Below, piece after piece: positions 8,293 through 16,096 of a stretch of DNA of 52,345 nt. The position numbers were made by a program, and so were the translations under genes. Positions within the stretch are counted from its first letter, which is position 1. Each line of letters begins with the position of its first letter. Location: positions 1 through 52,345 of the forward strand of contig JANQGV010000182.1 in assembly GCA_028282925.1 (NCBI GenBank), in the 5' to 3' direction. Origin of the DNA: Thermodesulfobacteriota bacterium. GTDB lineage: Bacteria; Desulfobacterota; WTBG01; CAIYCZ01; CAIRTM01. Below the pieces are notes generated by a model that worked only from the letters and a program-made list of their open reading frames with translations, searched no databases and was not told the origin of the DNA.

Positions 8293-9040
8293 TACCCAGG
8301 TGTGCAGAGGAATCATATTCAGTAAAAAAATCTTTAGTAAAAAGGTGAATGTATCATTGCTTTTATTTAACAGCCCTCGCGTATTAATTGTATCTCTATT
8401 AAATATCATTTTTCTTGGGTGTATCTTGTGTGCTGCCGAGCAGTCGTGCGCAGGAGAAATTGAAGAATATACATATCTGGAGTGCTCCGGCACTGAAAGA
8501 AGCAGTTTGACCTGGAGGCTCGTAAAAAACGATACCGTAAAAATCTATGTCAACAAAGAAACAGTCTCCTTCTTTAATGAATGCCGGCCGTCAGGGGCTA
8601 CGCTGAGATGGCAGATGAAGTCTGCAGATGTGGATCTCAGTGCCCGCCGTAAGGGAAACAGCATCCATATCAAGGGCAGGCTGCACGAAAAGCAGGTAGA
8701 TAATCACTACGCAATTGATGGAGACCCATGGTATCAGCCGATGAGCTATTCGCTGCGCAGGCTGGCAACTTCGAAGAACAAAGAAACTGCATTCTGGATT
8801 ATCAGGCTGGATACGTTTTGTCCGGCAAAAATGAAAGCCGTACGTAAAGGACGTGAAACAGTTGCCTTTGGAGAGAACGAAGTACCTGCCCGGCATATTC
8901 AGGTCAGACTGACCGGCATGTGGTCGTTTTTCTGGCACGGCGACTACTGGTACCGGGAAAACGATGGCTTGTTTTTAAAATATGAAGGGATGAATGGACC
9001 TCCGGGGTCTGCAAAGACACTCATTCAACTGCAAAAGTAG
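8285..9040 (+). CDS. Exported protein, paralogue of 7071-7784, unknown function
   Basis: 251 residues from a TTG at 8285; a GTG at 8345 (mature start VNVSLLLFNSP) is a credible alternative because upstream TTAAT boxes overlap the TTG, but neither start has a strong ribosome binding site. A long hydrophobic segment (VLIVSLLNIIFLGCILCAAE) precedes the secreted part; IFLGC is only a poor lipobox. The mature region repeats the landmarks of the upstream paralogue: DGDPWYQPMSYSLR, FFWHGDYWYRENDGLFLKYE and NGPPGSAKTLIQL. The pair therefore arose by duplication and diverged strongly. Gene 1 of the pair is coupled to olsF; this copy lies just upstream of the convergent glycosyltransferase gene. Function unknown. 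Confidence 0.65.
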   Translation: MLITQVCRGIIFSKKIFSKKVNVSLLLFNSPRVLIVSLLNIIFLGCILCAAEQSCAGEIEEYTYLECSGTERSSLTWRLVKNDTVKIYVNKETVSFFNECRPSGATLRWQMKSADVDLSARRKGNSIHIKGRLHEKQVDNHYAIDGDPWYQPMSYSLRRLATSKNKETAFWIIRLDTFCPAKMKAVRKGRETVAFGENEVPARHIQVRLTGMWSFFWHGDYWYRENDGLFLKYEGMNGPPGSAKTLIQLQK

Positions 9041-9108
9041 TTCCTGAATAGGATGCGCTATTATAGCGAAGTGCTTCTTGAAAAAATGAAAGGCCGGGAA
9101 GTCCTTTT

Positions 9109-10188
9109 TCAGGCATGCGCTTGCATTTCGGCATCATGGGGAGTGGAGGATATGCCCGGTGTCCACTGCACTTCAGACCATACCCGTTCAGCCAGTTCTT
9201 TTACCGTGTCCCATTTTCCCTCTCCAATCCAGTCCGCGATATGACCGGCGACATCGGGATATCCTGTCGGTTTTTGCGGCCCCTGTTCGAGCCAGGCTTT
9301 TACATCTGACGGGTCCAACGTGTCCATAGCAATTCCAAGTCCCAGTTGTGTGAGAGCGAGGGCATTGGATGACTGTTCAAGCTGTCCTGCCAGGGGGCGT
9401 ACAAGCAGTTTTTTCCCGAGATGCAGGGCCTCGCTGGACAACTCGAAGCCGGCATTGCACATAACGCCTCCGCAGTCCATTAAGTCACGAATAAAGCCGT
9501 CACGGGAAAAAGGCCGCAGGTGCATATGTCCCTCATCTCTTGGGGCGGCAATCTCGGTATAATAATAAAAATGGTGGTCCGTGAAAGGACGCAGCAGCGC
9601 AATGACTTCCTCCTGCTTTTCAAACGGCAGGTATACCAGAATATTCTGCCGGTTGTTTTTTGCCTCTGATATAGATAGTTCCGGAATAATCGGCGGTAAA
9701 ATGGGGTGTCCGAAGTGATGCCAGTGCAACCCCAGGGAATAATCGGCAGGGGCGAAATACTTTATGACGGCAAGGGCAATGGGGTCCCATTTGGCCAGGG
9801 GAACGGGATAGTGGAAGGCGTATTGATGGCCGATGCCGATACTGGGTATCTTGTTGCGTTTTGCGATGCGCGCGGCTACCGGCTCGAAATCCACAATGAC
9901 AAGGTCGAAGTCGTCCGCCTTGAAACGGTTTATGTCCCGATAGAGATTGATCGGGTGCAGATTTTTTATGGTTTGAAAATACTTCACTTTTCCGCTGGAG
10001 AACGCAAAGGTCAGCCCCTGGTAGGCATTGTATGGTTCGAATATATCAATATCCCAGAGCTTTTCAGGTTCGCGGCCGCTGAGAATCACGTGTACCCGGT
10101 GTCCGTTCTCTTTGAGTTTTCCTACAAGTTCTCTCGAGCGGCTGATGTGTCCGTTTCCTGTGGCCTGTACGCCATACAGTATGTTCAT
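9109..10188 (-). CDS. Glycosyltransferase, MJ1255/VC2487-like family
   Basis: 359 residues, GT-B fold related to UDP-sugar lipid glycosyltransferases (MurG/MGDG-synthase-like). The N-terminus MNILYGVQATGNGHISRS has the GxGH loop that binds the acceptor or phosphate. The C-terminal half carries NAGFELSSEALHLGKKLLV and PLAGQLEQ, the typical donor-site GG(x)E and Q motifs of this class. Members of the MJ1255/VC2487 family have no settled substrate. It is the last gene of a minus-strand operon after a nucleotidyltransferase and a PAP2 phosphatase. The natural reading is glycosylation of diacylglycerol released by the phosphatase, at the inner membrane; this is inference. The whole operon sits behind a TTAAC box array. 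Confidence 0.78.
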   Translation of the reverse strand: MNILYGVQATGNGHISRSRELVGKLKENGHRVHVILSGREPEKLWDIDIFEPYNAYQGLTFAFSSGKVKYFQTIKNLHPINLYRDINRFKADDFDLVIVDFEPVAARIAKRNKIPSIGIGHQYAFHYPVPLAKWDPIALAVIKYFAPADYSLGLHWHHFGHPILPPIIPELSISEAKNNRQNILVYLPFEKQEEVIALLRPFTDHHFYYYTEIAAPRDEGHMHLRPFSRDGFIRDLMDCGGVMCNAGFELSSEALHLGKKLLVRPLAGQLEQSSNALALTQLGLGIAMDTLDPSDVKAWLEQGPQKPTGYPDVAGHIADWIGEGKWDTVKELAERVWSEVQWTPGISSTPHDAEMQAHA

Positions 10189-10230
10189 AGTATAATCGCT
10201 TTTCGTTGTTTGCGGCTGATTGTGAATTCG

Positions 10231-10761
10231 TTACAGGGCTATGGCAATCCCGGCGGAAGCACTCAGAGATCCCAGAACCATCCCGGCCAGGATATCGGTT
10301 GGGTAATGTACGCCGAGGTATATCCGTGAAAAGCCGACAAGGGTTGCCCAGGTATATACCGGCAGCGCCAGAACCGGAAAAAAGCTTGAAAGCAAGACGG
10401 CCATAACAAAAGCTGCGCCCGTATGACCTGAAGGAAAACTGAACCGGTCGCTGGGTACAACGCTGTTTTGAATGTCGCCCAGGGCATCAAAGGGCCGGGG
10501 TCGGCGCACTTTTGCTTTGATCAGTTTATAAACACTGAGCTCAATACCGAAGGCTATCAGCGCGGCCTGCAGAAAGCCGTAGGCCAGATCCGGAGCGATA
10601 AAAAACAGGCATACAGCGATCAGGGGATACAGATATCCGTCTGCACTGCGGGAAATGCAGTGCATTGTACGCCGGAAAAGCTGTCGGGCATTAAGCCGAA
10701 AGATGGTTGAAAAAAACCGAACATCCCAGTATGAAACTCTGTCTATAATAAGTTCGAGCAT
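10231..10761 (-). CDS. PAP2-family phosphatase, integral membrane
   Basis: 176 residues with about five hydrophobic segments and all three signature motifs of the PAP2/type 2 phosphatidic acid phosphatase superfamily: K-A-K-V-R-R-P-R-P (residues 82-90), PSGH (110-113) and SRIYLGVHYPTD (145-156). The histidines at 113 and 152 are the expected catalytic pair. It would dephosphorylate phosphatidate, undecaprenyl pyrophosphate or a related lipid phosphate at the membrane. Between a nucleotidyltransferase and a glycosyltransferase, the most economical job is making diacylglycerol for glycolipid synthesis while releasing phosphate. The ATG follows GAGGTC; the gap to the next operon gene is 42 bp. 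Confidence 0.85.
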   Translation of the reverse strand: MLELIIDRVSYWDVRFFSTIFRLNARQLFRRTMHCISRSADGYLYPLIAVCLFFIAPDLAYGFLQAALIAFGIELSVYKLIKAKVRRPRPFDALGDIQNSVVPSDRFSFPSGHTGAAFVMAVLLSSFFPVLALPVYTWATLVGFSRIYLGVHYPTDILAGMVLGSLSASAGIAIAL

Positions 10762-10797
10762 TGTGAAAAGACCTCATATGCTGTTTGAAATGCGGTG

Positions 10798-11766
10798 CTA
10801 CATGCCGGCCGTATGTCGGGTGTCGGTTTCGCTCTGAACAATGGAAACAGATACAGGAGTTCTTTTTTCGTCATACAGGCTGAACGCCCGTATGTCCACA
10901 TAGGCTGTATACGGCAGCAGGGCCAGGTTGTGCCGGGGTTCCTGTCCCTTGATTGCCCGCCGAATCATCGACGATGAGGTTTCGAACGGAAGCGTCGGAA
11001 TCACCATGGTATCGTAACCGGATTTTAATTCACTGCAGTGAGGTCCGCAGGAAACAAAAGCCGTTGAAACACCATGCATGTTTTCCTGGAAAGAGAGGTG
11101 CTGTTTCAAGCGGGCGCATTCAGCCACTTGGGTATCGGCCGTGATACAGGTGTCGGGAACCAGTTCGGTGTGGTGGTCGGCTCCGGAGATGTACACAGCC
11201 TGTATTTTTCTGTCCTCGTTCAGTTGCAGTAAACGGAAAATATTTGTCATATCGTCGAATGCATATCCATAGGCGATGTCGGAATACGCCAGCAGCGGAG
11301 AAAACAGTTTCAGCACTGAGTGGCCCATGGCGTGCCGGACCAGGGCCGGCTCTTTTGAGTCTTGAATGTCACCTGCTATGATGTACACAACTTTGTCAAG
11401 CTTGAGTTCGGCAATGGCCTCCAGGCCGGTTGCGATATGCCCCCAGTGAATCGGGTTGGCCGCCAAGGGGAGGATACCGATACGCAGGGTTGTATCATCG
11501 GACGGTTGTGACTCGTCCTGGTACGATACCCGTAACCGTGCAAAGGGGCTGACGTCGCCCATGGAGTAAAGCGCTGTTATTTCGTCAAGCAGCTTCTCAA
11601 TAGTGCTGGATATTTCTTTGAGCAGATAATCAGCCACGTTTGATCCGATCAGGTTTCCCATCCTGCGTAATTCTTCATGCAGGGAAGAACGCATGGCCTG
11701 AACCTGCTTTTGAAAGGCGCCTGAAGTATGCATGCTGTTTCCGAAAAAGAGGGTTTGTGTCTTCAT
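10798..11766 (-). CDS. NadD/cytidylyltransferase-like nucleotidyltransferase
   Basis: 322 residues from the ATG at 11766, chosen over an upstream codon at 11790 because TTGGAGAAC stands directly before it. Residues ~95-290 form an HxGH nucleotidyltransferase: GILPLAANPIHWGH (104-110) and a late SSSMIRRAI in place of the usual ISSTxIR. About 90 extra N-terminal residues, predicted helical, are not part of the NadD core. NadD enzymes adenylate nicotinate mononucleotide; related proteins use CTP on lipid head-group precursors. Its position as first gene of an operon with a PAP2 phosphatase and a glycosyltransferase makes a lipid-related or nucleotide-salvage substrate possible, but the sequence does not decide. 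Sure of superfamily, not of substrate. Confidence 0.75.
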   Translation of the reverse strand: MKTQTLFFGNSMHTSGAFQKQVQAMRSSLHEELRRMGNLIGSNVADYLLKEISSTIEKLLDEITALYSMGDVSPFARLRVSYQDESQPSDDTTLRIGILPLAANPIHWGHIATGLEAIAELKLDKVVYIIAGDIQDSKEPALVRHAMGHSVLKLFSPLLAYSDIAYGYAFDDMTNIFRLLQLNEDRKIQAVYISGADHHTELVPDTCITADTQVAECARLKQHLSFQENMHGVSTAFVSCGPHCSELKSGYDTMVIPTLPFETSSSMIRRAIKGQEPRHNLALLPYTAYVDIRAFSLYDEKRTPVSVSIVQSETDTRHTAGM

Positions 11767-11834
11767 TGTTCTCCAATTGCTGTAATACATGCCTGCGAAT
11801 TACACTTTTATATATTTTATAATAGATATGTATT

Positions 11835-11872
11835 GTTAAGGAACAATAAGACCAGGGTTAATTATTGGTTAG
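11835..11872 (-). promoter_or_regulatory. Four-unit TTAAC-type direct-repeat box for the nucleotidyltransferase-PAP2-GT operon
   Basis: On the minus strand CTAAC (11872-11868), TTAAC (11861-11857), TTATT (11849-11845) and TTAAC (11839-11835) have spacings of 11, 12 and 10 bp, exactly as upstream of the PHP-GT and TonB operons. A TATTATAAA-like -10 follows about ten bases downstream, some 55 bp before the ATG at 11766. Confidence 0.55.
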
Positions 11873-11943
11873 CAGCAAAGGGAGCGAATAAACGGCAGAA
11901 TCTCGGGAGTATGCTTTTTTTGGGAAGGAGGAACTATCCCCGG

Positions 11944-12504
11944 TCAGTTAGTCGGTTCATACAGGATATCAAAGTAGACAGTCACGTTTTGATGTTCAAT
12001 ACGGGCGACTTCCTTTTCCGGATGGGCTTGCGAGCCATCGGTAACAACTGTTTTTATAACCGCTGATTGCCCAGCTTTCACATCAATGTCGAAATCCCGG
12101 GCAACCCATTTGGTTTTGTTGGTCCAGTAGCCTATCCGCACCCGGTGTTTGCCGGGCGAGACCCTGTAACCGCTTTCCCGAGACGATGCCATGGAGAAAA
12201 CCCCTTTAATGAAAAAAATGGGAAAGAGAGCAACATACATTACTATTTTAACAGGAGCAGGAATTGAGGACACACGAGTCTTAGTCTCGGGGGAGCTTTC
12301 TACATACCGTCCGTCAATCAGGTAGATGCAGGCGTTAACCACACCTTCGTAGCGGATGGTTCCGTAGGGAGCAACCTCATCGGGTCGCGCATGGCGCTCC
12401 AGTTCCTGTGCCCATAGGCTCTGGGTATATAGTAAAACCGCACAAACGGCAATAAGGCGAAAAAAAATTGTCATTGTTTTAGAATTGTGATGACTGTGTA
12501 ACAA
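11944..12504 (-). CDS. Exported small protein, PEGA-like, unknown function
   Basis: 186 residues from a TTG at 12504 with GGAG seven bases before it; an ATG at 12474 gives a cleaner signal peptide (MTIFFRLIAVCAVLLYTQSLWAQ) but has no visible ribosome binding site. A second hydrophobic stretch, PVKIVMYVALFPIFFIKGVF, lies mid-protein. The C-terminal half (GYRVSPGKHRVRIGYW ... WVARDFDIDVKAGQSAVIKT) reads like a PEGA/surface-presentation beta domain, with the G-x-H-x-V-x-I pattern followed by a V-x-A-G-x-x strand. No enzymatic motif. It is divergent from the TonB operon across a 388-bp intergenic region that also contains a hairpin (12516-12523 with 12545-12552). Role unknown. Confidence 0.6.
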   Translation of the reverse strand: MLHSHHNSKTMTIFFRLIAVCAVLLYTQSLWAQELERHARPDEVAPYGTIRYEGVVNACIYLIDGRYVESSPETKTRVSSIPAPVKIVMYVALFPIFFIKGVFSMASSRESGYRVSPGKHRVRIGYWTNKTKWVARDFDIDVKAGQSAVIKTVVTDGSQAHPEKEVARIEHQNVTVYFDILYEPTN

Positions 12505-12678
12505 AAAACATCTCCATAAAGGACCGGCGTTTGTTGCCGATTGTTCCTTTATTTACAGTAGTATAGATGCACTATATCTGCATCCCTGAAAGCATACCGG
12601 CCACTACCTGCCCGCTTCTTGGGAATATACCAAATGCCCGCACCTGTCTGCAATCCACAAATCTGAAAACGTTAAAAT

Positions 12679-12727
12679 TTAACCAAACATTAACAACATC
12701 TTTAACACAGCTTAACCCCGTCTTAAT
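12679..12727 (+). promoter_or_regulatory. Five-unit TTAAC direct-repeat box of the TonB operon (distal array)
   Basis: TTAAC at 12679, 12690, 12702 and 12712, and TTAAT at 12723, spaced 11, 12, 10 and 11 bp. This is the clearest array in the window. A -10-like TATGAT (12727-12732) overlaps the last unit. The order of spacings is the same as at 11835-11872 and 4970-5007. The pattern resembles PhoB/PhoP recognition (TTAACA-type repeats are known for Bacillus PhoP); the cognate regulator here is unknown. Confidence 0.6.
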
Positions 12728-12772
12728 ATGATTTTAGCATAGCACAAAAAACAAGCCGCACATTCTGCAATG

Positions 12773-12810
12773 TTAACGGGATATTAACAGGATTTTTATC
12801 ATATGTTAAT
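12773..12810 (+). promoter_or_regulatory. Second TTAAC array upstream of the TonB operon (proximal)
   Basis: TTAAC at 12773 and 12784, a weaker TTTAT at 12795, and TTAAT at 12806, all exactly 11 bp apart. It ends about 80 bp before the ATG at 12893 and overlaps a spurious ATG at 12803. It could serve a second promoter or act as an extended or repressing site. Confidence 0.45.
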
Positions 12811-12892
12811 CCGGCAGGATTACAACAGTTTAGATACGGACTATGAATTTCGCCTGCACGTCGGGCAGGCGCCATCGAAAGTGAGGAAATCT

Positions 12893-13648
12893 ATGCAGCC
12901 AGTCAAAATCGTAATGATGATCGCGGCCGTGATTTGGGGGGTGAGTGCCGCAGGTGCTGCCGAGCAGCCTGATACAATCAAGAAGACGATAGATTCGTCG
13001 ATTTCCGTCAGATCGGAAACTCAGAAAAAGGCCGCGGACTGGCAGACCAAAAAAGAACGCATGAAAGGCCGTTATTACCAGCTCAAGGATGCTGTAGAGG
13101 CCGGGAAGCTGGAAGTAAAGCATATGCAGGATGTTGTGTCCCGTCAGGATGTGTATATCCAGCGTATGCAGAACCGCATTGTGGAAATGGAAAAGATCAG
13201 GCAGAACCTGGTGCCGTATCTTGAAGAAGTGCTGGTACGAATCGAAAAAACGGTTGAACAGGACCTGCCTTTTCTGCTTGAAGAGCGGCGAACACGGATA
13301 AGCGCTTTAAAACAGCTTATTCACGACCCGGAATTGACCATGGGCGAAAAAATGCGCCGGGTGTTTGAAGGTCTGCGGGTTGAGATGGACTACGGAAAGT
13401 CGGTGGAAACGACCAAGGAGGAAATATCCTTTGACGGACAAAAGCTGATGGTGCGGGTGCTCCGGCTCGGCCGGACGGCCCTGATGATGCAGACCCTGGA
13501 CCAAAGCGAAGTCGGAATCTTTCACAACGGAGAGTGGATACCGCTTGCGGGCAAATACCGGGAAGAAATAAAAAAAGCTATTGAAATTACTGAGCGGCGT
13601 AGACCTATTGAATTTGTCAATTTACCAGTAAAGGGGATGGTTCAATGA
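12893..13648 (+). CDS. DUF3450-family periplasmic coiled-coil protein of the TonB2-type system
   Basis: 251 residues from the ATG at 12893, preceded by GAGGAA and followed by a signal peptide (MQPVKIVMMIAAVIWGVSAAGAAEQ). The ATG at 12803 would add 30 unlikely residues and overlap the regulatory array. The mature protein is a long helical coiled coil (residues ~30-150), then an alpha/beta part with VRVLRLGRTALMMQT and FHNGEWIPL, as in DUF3450 proteins. Those are encoded first in TonB2/TtpC-type operons of marine gammaproteobacteria and relatives. The probable role is a periplasmic accessory of the energy-transducing complex. The gene overlaps the next by four bases (ATGA), so translation is coupled. 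Confidence 0.8.
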   Translation: MQPVKIVMMIAAVIWGVSAAGAAEQPDTIKKTIDSSISVRSETQKKAADWQTKKERMKGRYYQLKDAVEAGKLEVKHMQDVVSRQDVYIQRMQNRIVEMEKIRQNLVPYLEEVLVRIEKTVEQDLPFLLEERRTRISALKQLIHDPELTMGEKMRRVFEGLRVEMDYGKSVETTKEEISFDGQKLMVRVLRLGRTALMMQTLDQSEVGIFHNGEWIPLAGKYREEIKKAIEITERRRPIEFVNLPVKGMVQ

Positions 13649-15096
13649 AAAAGATGTATGTAGCCGTAGTGTTGACATGGGTTCTGACTGCAACAAGTGC
13701 TTTCGGGCAACCGGCGGCGGAAAGTGCTGTGGTAACCGACAATGCCACCCGGCTTATGCGGCCTATCGATAAAGCACAGGACAAGGCCGATGCCGATGCG
13801 AAAAAGGCCCGCAAAGAAGCCATTATGAAAGAGGCGGAAATTCTGCATGCAAAGGGCGAGCTTAAGGCCAGGGTTTCTGAAATGGAAGCCGACAAGCGCG
13901 ATCAGGACAAACTGCTTGAGTCCCTGAATAACCGCTACCATGCCAATGATAAGGAAATCGAGCGGCTGCAGAAGCGCCTGGAAGAACAGGAAGGTGCAAT
14001 GAATGAGGTGTCGGGTTCGGTGCGGGGCATCGCACAGGATACGGCAACCGTGCTGCGGCGTTCGATTGTTTCGGGTGCAGTTCCGGGACGCGATAAACAG
14101 ATTGAGCCCCTGCTGTCCGAGACCGAATTTCCTTCACTCGCCAATATTATGAAAATGACCGAACTGATGTTCGATGAAATCGAGCGCAACGGAAAAATAT
14201 CAATAACAAAACAAAAATATGTTGATGCATCCGGGCGGGAAACCGAGGGCGAAGTAATACGCATCGGGGCTTTCAACGCCCTCTACCGGAATGACAACAA
14301 AATCGGCTATCTTGAATATGCCGGTGCCAAGCAGGCCTTTCACGAGTTGACCGTCGCACCACCAACGGCAATGACCAAAGAAGCCAAAAAGTTCGTCAAA
14401 AACGATTCCCAGGGACTGTTTCTTGATCTGTCGGGCGGCTCAGCTTTTCGGCAGCTGACAGACATGCCCGGCTGGTATGACCAACTCAAATCGGGCGGAG
14501 CGCTGATGTATCCGCTGGTAGCGGTTGGGCTGCTTGCCCTCATTTTAATGACCGAGCGCCTGCAGGTGCTGGTGAAAGAGGGTAAGACAACCGAGGCCCT
14601 GGCCGACAAGGTAACAAGCTCACTGCAGAATAAAAACTGGAATGAAGCCCTGCGTCTGTGCCGTGAAAAGAAAGGCAGCCTTGCGCAGGTCATTGAAGCC
14701 GGTATCGGACATCGGCACGAACGGGCCGAGGTTCTGGAGTCGGTGCTTCAGGAAGCCATCCAGAGTACGCTTCCGCGGCTTGAACGCAGCATGTCCGCCC
14801 TGCAGATCCTGGGCATGGTGGCGCCGCTGCTGGGGCTGCTGGGAACGGTTACCGGTATGATTGCGACATTTCAGATGATTACCCTCTACGGTACCGGCGA
14901 TCCGAAAATCATGTCGGGGGGTATTTCGGAAGCCCTGATAACTACGCAGTACGGTCTGATCGTCGCTATCCCCATTATTCTTATTCACGGATATTTCCAG
15001 GGACGGATCGACAGGATTATCGGCATGCTGGAAGAAAAGGGAATTATGCTGGTCAACGCCGTCAAAAAAGACTCGGGAGCATCTGAAGCCTTATGA
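13645..15096 (+). CDS. TtpC-like MotA/TolQ/ExbB proton-channel protein with periplasmic coiled coil
   Basis: 483 residues. A signal peptide (MKKMYVAVVLTWVLTATSAFG) is followed by a helical coiled coil (about 40-130), a small periplasmic domain, then a C-terminal MotA/TolQ/ExbB channel domain (about 285-475) with the hallmark stretch MVAPLLGLLGTVTGMIATF and SGGISEALITTQYGLIVAIP. Three transmembrane helices fit this. The architecture matches TtpC, the extra ExbB-like subunit of Vibrio TonB2 systems, which couples the proton motive force to TonB. It lies between DUF3450 and exbB with four-base overlaps on both sides. Confidence 0.85.
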   Translation: MKKMYVAVVLTWVLTATSAFGQPAAESAVVTDNATRLMRPIDKAQDKADADAKKARKEAIMKEAEILHAKGELKARVSEMEADKRDQDKLLESLNNRYHANDKEIERLQKRLEEQEGAMNEVSGSVRGIAQDTATVLRRSIVSGAVPGRDKQIEPLLSETEFPSLANIMKMTELMFDEIERNGKISITKQKYVDASGRETEGEVIRIGAFNALYRNDNKIGYLEYAGAKQAFHELTVAPPTAMTKEAKKFVKNDSQGLFLDLSGGSAFRQLTDMPGWYDQLKSGGALMYPLVAVGLLALILMTERLQVLVKEGKTTEALADKVTSSLQNKNWNEALRLCREKKGSLAQVIEAGIGHRHERAEVLESVLQEAIQSTLPRLERSMSALQILGMVAPLLGLLGTVTGMIATFQMITLYGTGDPKIMSGGISEALITTQYGLIVAIPIILIHGYFQGRIDRIIGMLEEKGIMLVNAVKKDSGASEAL

Positions 15097-15695
15097 TCTG
15101 GGAAGTTTCCATATCGAAATATATTGCCATGGGGGGCTGGGTCATGTTTCCGCTGATCATGCTCTCCTTTGTGCTGGCTTTTTTAATAGTTGAGCGATTC
15201 CTGTTTTTTTCCGGAATGGCTAAAGACGACATTACACCGGACGATGTTGTTGAAGCGCTGGGGCAAACCGACTGTCGCCGCCTTGAAGCCGGTACCGGTA
15301 TGCACCGGTTGTTGCTGGCGGAGTTTTTGAATGCCCGAAAGGTGTACAACCGGCTCGACAAGGCGATCGTAGACGAGGTGGTCAGGCGCACGGTGCCGCT
15401 CTTCAATCGCCACATGCAAAGCATAGGCGCTCTCACGGCAGCGGCACCGCTGCTGGGGCTGCTTGGTACGGTGTCGGGTATGGTGACGACCTTTAACGTA
15501 ATGAATGTTTTCGGCACCGGCAACGCCAAGGCCATGTCGGGCGGAATATCAGAAGCCCTGATTACAACCCAGTATGGGCTGGTGGTGGCGATTATCGGTC
15601 TGTATGTCAGTATGATCCTGGTCCGCAGGGCACGCACGTATGAAACCATGGTTGAAGAAATCAGCATACACATAATCAGAAAGTTCAAATTATGA
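15093..15695 (+). CDS. exbB: ExbB-type biopolymer transport protein
   Basis: 200 residues, a compact MotA/TolQ/ExbB protein. A first membrane helix (VMFPLIMLSFVLAFLIVERF) is followed by a cytoplasmic loop, then AAPLLGLLGTVSGMVTTF and GGISEALITTQYGLVVAIIG forming the two pore helices. It is a paralogue of the C-terminal domain of the preceding protein: the two share the GLLGTVxGM and SGGISEALITTQYGL signatures. ExbB pentamers conduct protons in the inner membrane and, with ExbD, energise TonB. ATGA overlaps at both ends tie it tightly into the operon. Confidence 0.92.
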   Translation: MIWEVSISKYIAMGGWVMFPLIMLSFVLAFLIVERFLFFSGMAKDDITPDDVVEALGQTDCRRLEAGTGMHRLLLAEFLNARKVYNRLDKAIVDEVVRRTVPLFNRHMQSIGALTAAAPLLGLLGTVSGMVTTFNVMNVFGTGNAKAMSGGISEALITTQYGLVVAIIGLYVSMILVRRARTYETMVEEISIHIIRKFKL

Positions 15696-16096
15696 TCCAG
15701 GCAAAACGACGGCGCAGTGCAGGTCCGATTGAGCTGAATATGGGTCCCCTGATGGACCTGGTGTTTTTGTTGCTCATTTTCTTTATTGTTACAACAACTT
15801 TTGTGAAGGAAACCGGCATTGAAGTGCATCGGCCGTCAGCAAAAACGGCCGCAAAGCAGGAAAAGAGCACAATCCTGATCGGCGTCAGCAAAGAGGGTAC
15901 GGTGTATATGGAAAACCGGGTCATCGACGTCAGGTCGGTGCGGGCCAATGTGGAAAAGGCGCTTTCGGAAAGTCCGGAAGCAGGTGTTATTGTTGTTGCC
16001 GATAAAAAAAGCAACACGGGAACGGTTGTCAATGTTATCGACCAGTGCCGCCTTGCCGGGGCGAAGGGGGTTTCCATTGCGGCAAAACTCGAATAG
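15692..16096 (+). CDS. exbD: ExbD-type biopolymer transport protein
   Basis: 134 residues with one N-terminal transmembrane helix preceded by a short basic cytoplasmic tail: LNMGPLMDLVFLLLIFFIVTT contains the invariant aspartate (in PLMDLVF) needed for proton coupling. The periplasmic domain (KSTILIGVSKEGTVYMENRVI ... VVIVADKKS-like) has the ExbD/TolR fold. It pairs with ExbB and TonB in the inner membrane. The ATG overlaps the exbB stop. The stop codon is immediately followed by an intergenic repeat that separates it from tonB. Confidence 0.92.
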   Translation: MIQAKRRRSAGPIELNMGPLMDLVFLLLIFFIVTTTFVKETGIEVHRPSAKTAAKQEKSTILIGVSKEGTVYMENRVIDVRSVRANVEKALSESPEAGVIVVADKKSNTGTVVNVIDQCRLAGAKGVSIAAKLE

